NCBI RefSeq assembly: GCF_014201115.1
Contig: NZ_JACHDO010000001.1
Span: forward strand, 2,852,001-2,916,000
Direction of reading: 5' to 3'
DNA length: 64,000 nt
Source of the DNA: Nocardiopsis metallicus
GTDB taxonomy: Bacteria > Actinomycetota > Actinomycetes > Streptosporangiales > Streptosporangiaceae
Shown here: piece after piece, positions 38,946-47,142 of the stretch
How positions within the stretch are numbered: position 1 is the stretch's first letter
Layout of the letters: the number at the start of each line of letters is the position of its first letter
Notes under the pieces: generated by a model
What the model saw: only the letters and a program-made list of their open reading frames with translations
Database searches by the model: none
What the model was told of the DNA's origin: nothing
Translations under genes and position numbers: made by a program

Positions 38946-39207
38946 GGCGGGATTCCTTCGTCCCGGTCGTCGCTCGACCCTCGCTTCTGATGTCGGCGAT
39001 CAGAGCTGAGACGAAGCGGGCGACGTGGGCGGGCCAGGTCAGGACGAGTCGGAGGCGACCAGCCCACCAGCGCCGCGTGGCGACGCGGTTCTCGGTGGGC
39101 TCCTGGCGGCACAAGTTCCACCAGTAGAAGTAGCCAAGACCGGTAACGACGCCGATCGCCAGGGAGATGTAGAGCCAGGCGGTAAACAGGAACATGATGA
39201 CGGACAT
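38932..39207 (-). CDS. Small membrane protein, 91 aa
   Basis: The N-terminal ~28 residues are one hydrophobic helix (VIMFLFTAWLYISLAIGVV then GLGYFYWW). A basic cytoplasmic part rich in Arg/Trp follows (RVATRRWWAGRLRLVLTW). No family recognised. Its stop overlaps the start of the frameshifted small gene downstream. Confidence 0.6.
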   Translation of the reverse strand: MSVIMFLFTAWLYISLAIGVVTGLGYFYWWNLCRQEPTENRVATRRWWAGRLRLVLTWPAHVARFVSALIADIRSEGRATTGTKESRHDDL

Positions 39208-39589
39208 GAGTCAGCCTCTTTCGGTGATGGGTTCGGTGAGTCGTTGATCAACTGCTTGCACAGAGGTCTGGCGTCAGGGTTTGGGCACCTTTGCGCCAAG
39301 CGCGGCGCACAGGTCCTCGTCCTCCTCGCAGGGTTAGTCGGGCCAATCGTGAGCAACGCCGACCTTTACCTCGTAGATCAGCAAGGGCCAGTGATGAGAT
39401 TGACTGGAGCCGTCTATCCGAACACCGTGAGGAGGAGGGGCCAGTCAATGTTCACGGCGAGTGTGGCGGGGCGCACGGTCGGGATGTGAACCGCTGACCT
39501 CTTGCCCTTCCGACTGAGTTCACGGGTAGGGGCACTGCTTCTATCGCTGTTGTTCCTGTGCCTGGAGCCATTGGCGTATCTCCGCGCCG
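39208..39589. other. Region without an intact gene
   Basis: Short frames only. One minus-strand frame has a plausible fragment (WPLLIYEVKVGVAHDW, then CEEDEDLCAALGAKV) but contains stops. Probably a decayed gene next to the IS insertion. Confidence 0.4.
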
Positions 39590-39621
39590 GTCGTGCTGTT
39601 GCCCGAGGGCAACAGCACGAC
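39590..39621. repeat. Perfect 14-bp hairpin at the IS left edge
   Basis: GTCGTGCTGTTGCC-CGAG-GGCAACAGCACGAC. Its last base coincides with the left boundary of the IS3 element. It is probably a transcription terminator and the target of the insertion. Confidence 0.65.
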
Positions 39622-39690
39622 TGATCTTGCTTCGGTTCGGTGGACAGGTGTCCGCTTTCGGATACTTTGTCATTGAACGAGGAGATTGAA

Positions 39691-39978
39691 GTGCCCAAGA
39701 CCCGCCCTGCGTACCCGCCGGAGTACCGCGATCAGATCATCGCGCTGGCCCGCTCCGGCCGTAGCCCCGAGGACCTGGCAGCTGAGTTCGAACCCTCGGC
39801 CCAGACGATCCGCACCTGGATCAATCAGGCCAAGATCGACTCCGGCCAGGCAGAGGGCACCACCAGCGATGACAAGGCCGAACTGGCCCGCCTTCGCCGA
39901 GAGAACGCCCAGCTGCGCGAAGAGCGCGAGATCCTGCGCAAGGCCACGGCTTTCTTCGTCCGGGAGACCAGTCGGTGA
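39691..39978 (+). CDS. IS3 transposase OrfA
   Basis: The protein has 95 residues from GTG 39691, behind GAGGAGATTGAA. An HTH_Tnp_1 domain covers ~1-55 (YPPEYRDQIIALARSGRSPE, then AQTIRTWINQA). A leucine-zipper-like helix follows (LARLRRENAQLREEREILRK). OrfA binds the IS ends. Its stop overlaps the start of OrfB by 4 bp, allowing coupling or programmed -1 frameshifting to an OrfAB fusion. Confidence 0.9.
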   Translation: MPKTRPAYPPEYRDQIIALARSGRSPEDLAAEFEPSAQTIRTWINQAKIDSGQAEGTTSDDKAELARLRRENAQLREEREILRKATAFFVRETSR

Positions 39979-40889
39979 TGTTCCGGCTGATCGACGAAGA
40001 AAAGACACGCCACTCCGTCTCCCTGATGTCCCGGCTGCTCGGCGTATCGCGGCAGGGCTACTACAAACACCACCACCGAATCCAGGACGGCCCCACGGCC
40101 AAGGAACGCTCCGACGCTGACCTGTCCGAGCGCATCCAGGGCCACCACGAGCGCTCCCGCGGCACCTACGGCTCCCCCAGGCTCCAGGCCGACCTGGCCG
40201 AGCTCGACGGCATCCGCGCTGGACGCAACCGCATCACCCGGCTGATGCGCCGCCAGGGCCTGGTCGGGGTCCACCGCCGCACCGGCCGCAAAAGCCTGAC
40301 CTCCCAGGACCGGATGGCCACAGCCCCACCGGATCTGGTCGGTCGTGACTTCACCGCCCATGCCCCCAACACCAAGTGGAGCGCGGACATCACCTACGTG
40401 CCCACCGACCAGGGGTGGGTGTACCTGGCGGTGGTGATGGACCTGTTCTCGCGCCGCATCGTGGGCTGGGCGATGGCCCCTCACATGCGCGCCGATCTGG
40501 TCTGCGACGCGCTGGCCATGGCGGTGACCGCCCGCCGTCCCGGTCCGGGGCTGATCCATCACTCGGACAAGGGATCGCAATACACCAGTCTGGCCTTTGG
40601 TCGCCGCTGCGAAGAGGCAGGGATCGCTCCCTCGACGGGGCGGACGGGGTCGTGTTACGACAACGCCGTCACCGAGAGCTTCTTCGCGTCGTTGGAGACC
40701 GAGTTGATCGACCGCACCCGTTTCGCCACCAGGGCGGATGCGGAGCGGGAGGTGTTCTCCTATATCGAGGGGTTCTACAACCCCTGGCGGCGGCATTCGG
40801 CCAATGGTCAGCTCAGCCCGGCTGAGTATGAACGTCGCCACACCGAAGTTGCTCAAGACAGGCTTGCGGCGCTGTCTCAGGCCGCGTAA
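39975..40889 (+). CDS. IS3 transposase OrfB (DDE integrase)
   Basis: The protein has 304 residues. An N-terminal HTH_21 region (SRLLGVSRQGYYKHHHR, then GTYGSPRLQADLAE) precedes an rve integrase core with WSADITYV (first Asp), AVVMDLFSRR (second Asp) and DNAVTESFFASLE (Glu). The full length and all three catalytic residues suggest an active enzyme, normally made as an OrfAB fusion. Confidence 0.92.
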   Translation: MMFRLIDEEKTRHSVSLMSRLLGVSRQGYYKHHHRIQDGPTAKERSDADLSERIQGHHERSRGTYGSPRLQADLAELDGIRAGRNRITRLMRRQGLVGVHRRTGRKSLTSQDRMATAPPDLVGRDFTAHAPNTKWSADITYVPTDQGWVYLAVVMDLFSRRIVGWAMAPHMRADLVCDALAMAVTARRPGPGLIHHSDKGSQYTSLAFGRRCEEAGIAPSTGRTGSCYDNAVTESFFASLETELIDRTRFATRADAEREVFSYIEGFYNPWRRHSANGQLSPAEYERRHTEVAQDRLAALSQAA

Positions 40890-40927
40890 AACCCCAGCTC
40901 ACAGGTGTCTACCGAACTGAAGCAACA

Positions 40928-41200
40928 TCAGCGGGACCGAGCGGAAACGAACTTAGCTTCGATGTGGTTGAGCTGCTGGCCAGCACCAGGGGCCTCGTAG
41001 TGAGTGACTTGTGTCAGACGGATCGTCTGAGTCTTTCCGTTAGGGAGCTTGCGTTCCAGCAGGTCGGCTTCCTCAACATCCGCAGTGATGGGAAGGAAGG
41101 CGACGGAGGACTGGATGTGCGCCTTGACCTCGGAGCGATCCTCGGAGCCGTCAGGGGTGATACGGATACGGGTCACCGGTTTGTACATGTTCCTCAGCAT
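40928..41200 (-). CDS. Hypothetical protein, 90 aa, 3' end altered by the IS
   Basis: ATG 41200 begins MLRNMYKPVTRIRITPDGSE. The protein is beta-rich (LPNGKTQTIRLTQVTHYEAP). The stop TGA at 40930-40928 lies inside the IS3 right terminal repeat, so the native C-terminus was probably longer or different. No family recognised. Confidence 0.55.
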   Translation of the reverse strand: MLRNMYKPVTRIRITPDGSEDRSEVKAHIQSSVAFLPITADVEEADLLERKLPNGKTQTIRLTQVTHYEAPGAGQQLNHIEAKFVSARSR

Positions 41201-41363
41201 GGTGTCCTCCGTGAAAGTGGGGGCGGATCTCAATCGTGGCACCGCTTAGAGACATCCCAGGATGTGCGCCTGTTCAGGAAGCACGCTCGGACCTCCTGAT
41301 CGCTACGGCCGACCGGTGCCCGCGCCCTGCCCGACCATCGAAGCGATGAACCAGGCCTGACAT

Positions 41364-42107
41364 TCACCCCAGGCGCAGCACCGCAAGGTACTTGGGTCCC
41401 TGCTCGTGGATGGTCTCCCACCGCCACGGCGAGGGGCCGATGAGCCGTTCGAGTTCGTGCGGGTCCAGCAGCAGGTAGTCGAACCATTCGGTGGCCAGGG
41501 TGCCGGCCCGGACCCGCATGCGTATCTGGCCGGGCATGCGCCCCCGGGCCCTGTTGCGGTCCTGGTAGGCGGTGTGCTCGGTGTCGCTACCAGCAGGGTC
41601 CATGCCGGTGCCGAGCAGGAGGGCGCCGGGGCGGGCCAGCGACGCCAGCTGACGCAACACCTCAGGGGCCGCCCGCTCGCCTTGGAGGAGTCCGAGATTG
41701 TTGCCCAGCAGCAGAAAAGTATCCACAGGGCCGATGCCTTCGGGTGGGTGGGCGATGGAGCCGAGCTCAGCGGCGACCCCGCGCTGGCGGGCCACCTCCA
41801 CAGCCCCAGGGGACGGGTCAAGGCCCAAAACGTCCTTGCCCTGCTGTTGGAGGGCCAGGGCGTGGCGTCCGGCCCCCGTACCCACATCCAGGATGCGCCC
41901 TTGGGCCAGCGCTACCGCCCTCTGGTCCAGTTCGGACAGCTCATCGGCGGGGGTGAAGTAGCGGGTGGCGTCGGCGGCGCTGATGTAGCCGTCATCGCGT
42001 TCGGTGATCTCCCAAGCGGCGCCCGGTGCGGCGCCGGCCGCCCAGCAGCGTTGGAGCGTGCGCCCGAACGCGTCACCGATCCGGGGCTCAGAGGTGGTGT
42101 ATTCCAT
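41364..42107 (-). CDS. Class I SAM-dependent methyltransferase
   Basis: The protein has 247 residues from ATG 42107. AdoMet motif I is ILDVGTGAGRHAL (about 72-84), with LGLDPSPGAVEVAR as the acidic loop and VDTFLLLGNNLGLL as motif IV-like. The C-terminal part (EWFDYLLLDPHELERLIG) is typical of small-molecule methyltransferases. Substrate unknown. It is followed upstream by the 157-aa hypothetical gene on the same strand, diverging from hemC. Confidence 0.8.
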   Translation of the reverse strand: MEYTTSEPRIGDAFGRTLQRCWAAGAAPGAAWEITERDDGYISAADATRYFTPADELSELDQRAVALAQGRILDVGTGAGRHALALQQQGKDVLGLDPSPGAVEVARQRGVAAELGSIAHPPEGIGPVDTFLLLGNNLGLLQGERAAPEVLRQLASLARPGALLLGTGMDPAGSDTEHTAYQDRNRARGRMPGQIRMRVRAGTLATEWFDYLLLDPHELERLIGPSPWRWETIHEQGPKYLAVLRLG

Positions 42108-42180
42108 ACCGGGTGAGCCTCGCAGCTCTTCGGGCGCGGCGCAGCTGGTTTCTTTCGGCCGCGCAGGTCCGGGCAGGAAC

Positions 42181-42654
42181 TCAGGTGCCCGGCTGGTCGC
42201 TGGCCGAAGGCGCGGGGACGAGCAGGCCCTTGCGGTAGAGGCGCACCGCCAGGTCCACGACCGTGGCAGCAGCCTGGGAGCGGCTGCAGTCAAGGCGGCG
42301 CCTGGTGCGTTGAACCGCTTCAGTCAGTCCGCGGGTGAAATGGACCGACTCCATGACGGCCAAGCACTCGTGGTTGAAGTGCCCCGCCTGCCCGGTGCGC
42401 TCATCCCCCACCACCAGACGACCCAGGCCGTCATCTGTCCAGCGCACGTACTCGGCAACGCCTACCCCGCATTGAAGGCCCTCCGCCGCGGCCAGGTGGT
42501 CGATGCCCTGTGCGGGGTTCGCCTGGTGCCAGGCGAACAGCTCCGCGGTGTAGCCCTCGTGCAGGTCCTCATCCAGGAGCTGGCGCCACTCGCAACCGGG
42601 GCACTCGATCCTGGTCTGGTGCAGGTCCGTGACGGGCGTGTGGGGAGCAGCCAT
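42181..42654 (-). CDS. Hypothetical Cys-motif protein, 157 aa
   Basis: CPGCEW near residue 18 suggests a metal site. His/Asp-rich segments (ELFAWHQANPAQGIDHLAA) and a C-terminal RHH-like stretch (LDCSRSQAAATVVDLAVRLY) follow. It has no recognised family. It diverges from the hemC-like gene across ~190 bp and precedes the methyltransferase gene on the same strand. Confidence 0.6.
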   Translation of the reverse strand: MAAPHTPVTDLHQTRIECPGCEWRQLLDEDLHEGYTAELFAWHQANPAQGIDHLAAAEGLQCGVGVAEYVRWTDDGLGRLVVGDERTGQAGHFNHECLAVMESVHFTRGLTEAVQRTRRRLDCSRSQAAATVVDLAVRLYRKGLLVPAPSASDQPGT

Positions 42655-42847
42655 GCCTTGACGGTAGTACCCCAGAACGCTCGTGTGGCGTTTTCTCAGA
42701 ACAACGCTGCCCGCGGATGGCTGGCGTTCTACGCTGACTGTGCCTCGCCCCGGCCCGGGGTGTTGCTGGGCCGGGACCCAATCCAGCTGGTCTTGTCCTG
42801 GACCTGTAGGCGCTCAGACCACAGCCGTTCCGTCAGGAAGAGAACGT

Positions 42848-43762
42848 ATGCCCACGTGGAGGATCGGCTCCAGGGGGAGCCGTCTGGCCCAGACCATGGT
42901 GACCGAAGTCCTGGACCACCTGAACGCCGCCCACCCGGAGCACACCTGGGTGCGGCGCACCATCATGAGCGCGGGAGATCAGGACCGCACCAGCAGTCTG
43001 CGCGACCTCGCCTCCGCCGGGGCCGGGGTGTTCGCCGGCGCCGTCGAACAAGCCCTGCTGGACGGGGAGATCGACGTGGCCGTCCACTCCCTCAAGGACC
43101 TGCCCACCGCCACCACCCCGGGGACGGTGGTCGCTGCGATCCCGCGCCGCCACGAGGTGCGCGATGCCCTGTGCGGCACCGCCCTGGACGCGCTCGCCCC
43201 CGGGCACCGGGTGGGAACCGGCGCGCCCCGCCGGGTGGGCCAACTCCACCACGCCTGCCCCGGTGTGGTGGCGGTCCCCATCCGCGGCAACGTGCCCCCG
43301 CGCCTGCGGCAGATGCGCGAGAAGGGCTTGTCCGGGGTGGTGCTGGCCGCGGCCGGGCTGCACCGGCTGGGCCTGCAGGAGAGCATCACCGAGTACCTGG
43401 ACCCCGCCCGTTGGCCGCCCTCCCCTGCACAGGGGGCGATCGCGGTGCAGGTGCGCACTGCCGACACCGCGTTGGCCCGTGTGGTGGCCGCGGTGCACGA
43501 CGAGGAGGCAGCGGCCACCACACGGGCCGAACGTGCGCTCATGGCGATCCTCGGGGGCGGCTGTCACGTACCCATCGGCGCTTATGCCACCATCCGCGCC
43601 GGAGGGCTACACCTGCTCGCCCAGGTGACCTCAACTGACGGCTCCACCACCATCCGCGCCGAGGCCACCGGAGCGGCCGACCAACCGGAGATGGTGGGCG
43701 AGCACGTGGCTCAGCGGCTCCTGGACGAGGGGGTAGAGGCCGCCCTGGCCTCCAGCGTCTGA
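42848..43762 (+). CDS. hemC: Hydroxymethylbilane synthase (porphobilinogen deaminase) paralogue
   Basis: The protein has 304 residues, close to the usual ~310. It has the catalytic Asp segment VHSLKDLPT (79-87, D83-region), Arg-rich cofactor contacts (GAPRRVGQL, VPIRGNVPPRL) and the dipyrromethane-binding Cys in GGGCHVPIGA (Cys239). The enzyme joins four porphobilinogens into hydroxymethylbilane in tetrapyrrole synthesis. Key residues are present, so activity is likely. No other heme genes are nearby. It sits with methyltransferase, C39-like, MazG and APH genes, so it is a stand-alone accessory copy, perhaps a housekeeping back-up or part of an unusual metabolite pathway. Confidence 0.92.
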   Translation: MPTWRIGSRGSRLAQTMVTEVLDHLNAAHPEHTWVRRTIMSAGDQDRTSSLRDLASAGAGVFAGAVEQALLDGEIDVAVHSLKDLPTATTPGTVVAAIPRRHEVRDALCGTALDALAPGHRVGTGAPRRVGQLHHACPGVVAVPIRGNVPPRLRQMREKGLSGVVLAAAGLHRLGLQESITEYLDPARWPPSPAQGAIAVQVRTADTALARVVAAVHDEEAAATTRAERALMAILGGGCHVPIGAYATIRAGGLHLLAQVTSTDGSTTIRAEATGAADQPEMVGEHVAQRLLDEGVEAALASSV

Positions 43763-43897
43763 AGCACAGGTCGCTGACAGGTTCCGCATCCGACGGCGGA
43801 AGGCGACGGGGTCGTTCGGGCGGTGTGAAGGCGAATGTGACCTGGCATGACCCGCCACCCCCGGGATACCTCCACACCACACACGAAGGACAGGACG

Positions 43898-44551
43898 ATG
43901 CATTCACAGTGCGGGGCCTGCGCGGGCCTGGCCACACTCCATGAGCCCGTACCGGCGATCACCCAGTACGCCTCGCCCGCCTTGATCGAGCAGATCGCCT
44001 ACCAGGGGTACACCCCTGGAGAGGACCCTGCCTGGAAGGTCTCAGGGGCGGCGTCGCAGGAGGAGTACGCCCGCTGGTGTCGGCACGCCTGCGGGATGGC
44101 GAGTTTGCGTATGGTGCTGCTCCACCGTGATGGGCATGCCCCGTCCCTGATGGAGCTCCTGCACGGGGTACGTCGGGCCGGCGGGTACCTGGAGCAGGCT
44201 GACGGATCGGTGAAGGGCTTGGTGTACGCGCCGTTCGTGGAGTACGTCCGTGACCATCACGGTCTGCACGCGCAGGTCCGCACCGACCTGGACACCACAG
44301 CGATGCGCGCGGAGCTGGACCGTGGGCGGATGGTGGTGGCCTCGGTCCACAAAGAGATCCGCCGCCCTCACCTTCCCCCGCCGGGGAAGGGTGGGCACTT
44401 GGTGTTGGTGATCGGTCACCGCAACGGCCGCTTCCATATCCGCAACCCCTCTGGACACACCCCCGAGACGGTTTCCGCCGTGCTGTCCGAGGCACAGGTC
44501 TCCCAGTTCTCCGCTGAGCGCGGCATCGTCGTTGACCCCACTGGGCCCTGA
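43898..44551 (+). CDS. C39-like papain-fold cysteine peptidase
   Basis: The protein has 217 residues from ATG 43898, behind GAAGGA. A catalytic triad can be placed: Cys65 in HACGMASLRM, His167 in GGHLVLVIGH and Asn183 in IRNPSGH, the C39/C39_2 pattern. There are no membrane or ABC domains, unlike LanT exporters. Stand-alone C39 proteins can remove RiPP leaders, usually at Gly-Gly; the FxLD precursor 7 kb away has no Gly-Gly. Two extra Cys at the N-terminus (SQCGACAG) are unexplained. Confidence 0.68.
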   Translation: MHSQCGACAGLATLHEPVPAITQYASPALIEQIAYQGYTPGEDPAWKVSGAASQEEYARWCRHACGMASLRMVLLHRDGHAPSLMELLHGVRRAGGYLEQADGSVKGLVYAPFVEYVRDHHGLHAQVRTDLDTTAMRAELDRGRMVVASVHKEIRRPHLPPPGKGGHLVLVIGHRNGRFHIRNPSGHTPETVSAVLSEAQVSQFSAERGIVVDPTGP

Positions 44552-44671
44552 TACGGGTCCAGAGCCTGTGCCGTTTCTCGGATCTGGCGTGTTCGCCCGT
44601 TTGCCCACCTACGGGGGCGCTGCGCTGGTAGCGTCCGTGCTCTGACCCCCTCCTCTGTGAAGGCGCTCTGT

Positions 44672-44992
44672 ATGCAACCGCTGCCTCCCGGCCCGCTCAC
44701 CCTGGCGCAGATCCAGGATTACGTGGCGAGGATGGAGCTGGAGCGCGGCTTCGCCGACAGCACCACGGTTGAGCAGGCCCTGAAGCTGGCAGAGGAGACC
44801 GGGGAGGTGTGCAAAGCGGTGCGCAAGGGCGCTTCGCTCAGCATGGACCCCAACAGCACGGTCGGGGAGCTCGGCGCGGAACTGGCCGACGTGCTGATCT
44901 ATCTCGCGTCGATCGCGAACCGGGAAGGCATCGACCTGAGCCAGGCCCTGCGGGACAAAGAGTGCGTGAACGAACAACGCATCTGGCAGTGA
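44672..44992 (+). CDS. MazG-like nucleotide pyrophosphohydrolase
   Basis: The protein has 106 residues. The EExxE...ExxD metal site is visible: ALKLAEETGEVCKAVRKG (about 42-59) and ELGAELADVLIYLASIANRE (about 70-89). MazG/all-alpha NTP pyrophosphatases hydrolyse (d)NTPs to monophosphates. ATG 44672 is preferred; GTG 44657 is an in-frame alternative. The gene overlaps no neighbour and precedes the phosphotransferase gene. Confidence 0.85.
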   Translation: MQPLPPGPLTLAQIQDYVARMELERGFADSTTVEQALKLAEETGEVCKAVRKGASLSMDPNSTVGELGAELADVLIYLASIANREGIDLSQALRDKECVNEQRIWQ

Positions 44993-45165
44993 CTCCCCCA
45001 GCGCCCACCCCTTGCTGGCAGGCCGGGGACGCTCGCAGAGGGCTCTCGGCGCCCGGCCGTGTAGAAGACGTAGACGGCTCACGTCGCCCGCTTTCTGCCT
45101 GGGCTGGAGGGGCGCTGGGCGATGAACCGCAGATCCACCTGTTGTTTTCTCCAGGAACTGAGGAC

Positions 45166-45945
45166 ATGGATTCCGAGCTCACCGAACTCATCACCCCCCA
45201 CACCGGGCGCATCACCGACGTGAGCCCTGTTGCCGAGGGCAGTGACTACTCGACCACTGCCGTGGTCACCGGCCAGCAAGGGCGCGTGTTCCTCAAAGCT
45301 GTCCCCGACCGCCCTGGAGGCGTGCTGGCCGAGGTCGAGCGTGAGGGGCAGATCAACCCGCACCTGAACGGGCTGGCCCCGCCCCTGCTGTGGCAGGCCC
45401 GCAGGGCCGGGTGGTTCGCGCTGGGATTCGAGGTGATCGAGGGAAGGGCGGCCGACTTCGACCCGGGCTCACCGGACCTGCCCCGCGTGGTGCAGGCGCT
45501 GGACCAGATCGCCGCTCTCCCTGTCCCGGAGGTGGCCCGCTCGTGGGTGGAGACCCGGTGGGACCGTGCTCTGCCCGGGGAGACGGTCAAGGTGGTCCGC
45601 GGCAACCACCTGACCCATGCCGACCTGCACCCCCGCAACATCCTCATCGACCGCAACGACCGGGTGTGGGTGGTCGACTGGGCATGGCCCACCGTGGCCT
45701 CGGCGCTCGTGGCACCCACGTGCCTGGCCGTGCAGCTGGTCTCCTCGGGCCATGATGCGGCCGAGGTGGAAAAGCTCCTGGCAGCGTCCACCCTGTGGGG
45801 GCAGCTCGACCTCGACGCGCTGGCGGTCTTCGCTCGGGCCGACGCGATGATGAACCGGCACTACGCGAAGATCCGCCCCACACAGGAGTGGCGGAAGGCC
45901 TTGGCCGACGCCGCTCAGCGGTGGGCCGACCACTGGACTGCATAG
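45166..45945 (+). CDS. APH-fold phosphotransferase
   Basis: The protein has 259 residues from ATG 45166. The kinase catalytic loop is THADLHPRNILID (about 149-161) and the DFG-equivalent is VWVVDWAWP (about 166-174), as in aminoglycoside/choline phosphotransferases. A weak nucleotide loop lies at the N-terminus (VAEGSDYSTTAVV) and the Lys is in GRVFLKAVPD. Substrate unknown. It may inactivate an aminoglycoside-like compound or modify a metabolite. Confidence 0.82.
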   Translation: MDSELTELITPHTGRITDVSPVAEGSDYSTTAVVTGQQGRVFLKAVPDRPGGVLAEVEREGQINPHLNGLAPPLLWQARRAGWFALGFEVIEGRAADFDPGSPDLPRVVQALDQIAALPVPEVARSWVETRWDRALPGETVKVVRGNHLTHADLHPRNILIDRNDRVWVVDWAWPTVASALVAPTCLAVQLVSSGHDAAEVEKLLAASTLWGQLDLDALAVFARADAMMNRHYAKIRPTQEWRKALADAAQRWADHWTA

Positions 45946-46004
45946 CCATTTGCCGCTGGACCATTCCTTGACCTGCGGTGTTCTCGGGCGGTGAGACCAG
46001 CCTT

Positions 46005-46307
46005 CTATGGCTGGGCCTGACCGAGAGCGAGCTCGGCGCATCGCCACGACAATTTCTGGGCGTAGTCGATGTGCCCGAGGGCCGTCATCTCGACGTCTCG
46101 CACGTCCTGGAGTGTGACAGCGGGCAGAGCACGCCGGGCCCGCTCAGTGTTGATGGCTTCCAGCAGTAGCGCTCGTTCAGCGAACACCCAGGCCGGGGCT
46201 GTTTCCTGCCCACAGGTGCGAAAGCCCGGACGCGTGTCTCGTCGGGCAGATTCACGCCGCAGCAGACCCAGCAGGTTCTGTTCGATGTGATGTACATCGC
46301 GATCCAT
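46005..46307 (-). CDS. Hypothetical helical protein, 100 aa
   Basis: Almost all-helical (MDRDVHHIEQNLLGLLRRES, then ERALLLEAINTERARRALP) with no recognised domain. ATG 46307 follows AAAGGGACG. Its position between the phosphotransferase and exonuclease genes gives no hint of function. Confidence 0.55.
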   Translation of the reverse strand: MDRDVHHIEQNLLGLLRRESARRDTRPGFRTCGQETAPAWVFAERALLLEAINTERARRALPAVTLQDVRDVEMTALGHIDYAQKLSWRCAELALGQAQP

Positions 46308-46422
46308 GGGGGCGTCCCTTTCAGGGTCGGCGAGGGTGTCCTCAGCGTAGTCCCCGAAGGAGCCTCACACTGGTTTTGGGTTCACTGCCCGGGCCTCACC
46401 TGGCCACTCGTGCGGCGGGTGG

Positions 46423-47085
46423 TCACAGGTCGAAGAGGTGTTGTTGGACGGGCCGGTTGGTCTTGGCGGTGCGTCCGGCGATCTTGACCAGCCCGGCAAG
46501 GTCTTCGAGGGCGTCGTCGCGGTCGGCAGCGTCGATGAGCCGCATGAACACCCTCGCGGTGACGTCGACGTCGGCGGCGGCCCGGTGGCGGTCCGCGGGG
46601 CGGGGAATCGCGAAGTGGGTGAGCAGCGTGTCGAGCCTGTAGTTGTCCAGGCCCGGGGCCAGGTGCTTGGCGAGCGGGATGGTGTCGATCAGGTTGATGC
46701 GGGCCAGGGTCGGGCAGTGCTCACGCTGGTGGTAGAGGAGGTTGGCTTCGGTAGAGGCGTGATGGGCCACCAGTAGATACCGGGTGCCTGAGGTGAAGCG
46801 CCGGTCCAGTGCCCCCAGCGCCTGGGCGGGGGTCGGCGCCGCCGCGAGCTGTTGAGGGGTCAGGCCGTTCAGGGCGGTGGTGGCGGCCGTCACCGGGGCG
46901 AAGGCGGGCGGGCGGATGAGGGAGGTGCTGCGGCCGGCCTCCCTCCAGCGGCCGGCCGCGTAGCGCAGCGCCAGAGCGGCCACTTCGATGGGCTGAGGCG
47001 GGTGGCCCGCGGGGGTGGTTGCTTCGAAGTCCAGGACTATCCACACTGTGTCGCCGAATTCAGGGTCCCGCGTCAATCCGCCCAT
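46423..47085 (-). CDS. DEDD-family 3'-5' exonuclease
   Basis: The protein has 220 residues. Exo I is VLDFEATTPAG (about 17-27), the Exo II region is LVAHHASTEANLLY (about 110-123) and Exo III is HRAAADVDVTARVF (about 180-193). Exo II has Glu where Asp is usual, as in some DnaQ/RNase T relatives. Probable single-strand DNA or RNA exonuclease. It follows the methyltransferase gene by 57 bp on the same strand. Confidence 0.8.
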   Translation of the reverse strand: MGGLTRDPEFGDTVWIVLDFEATTPAGHPPQPIEVAALALRYAAGRWREAGRSTSLIRPPAFAPVTAATTALNGLTPQQLAAAPTPAQALGALDRRFTSGTRYLLVAHHASTEANLLYHQREHCPTLARINLIDTIPLAKHLAPGLDNYRLDTLLTHFAIPRPADRHRAAADVDVTARVFMRLIDAADRDDALEDLAGLVKIAGRTAKTNRPVQQHLFDL

Positions 47086-47142
47086 GCATCTACCCTTCCC
47101 TCTTCCGCTGCAGTTGGCGCTGGGTGCTTCGTCTGAGATCGC

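Larger units (their letters stand above)
39621..40931 (+). mobile_element. IS3-family insertion sequence
   Basis: About 1.3 kb with two transposase frames and imperfect terminal inverted repeats. The left end reads CTGATCTTGCTTCGGTTCGG; the right end, reversed, reads CTGATGTTGCTTCAGTTCGG. Further matches (GGACA..TGT..GCT) extend inward. No clear target duplication is visible. It marks the junction between the plasmid backbone and the RiPP-rich region. Both frames look intact, so it may be active. Confidence 0.88.

Noticed and set aside
42683..42847. Longer start for hemC
   Set aside because: The in-frame extension upstream of 42848 has no homology pattern; the ATG at 42848 has AGGAAGAG in front and begins exactly where HemC proteins begin.
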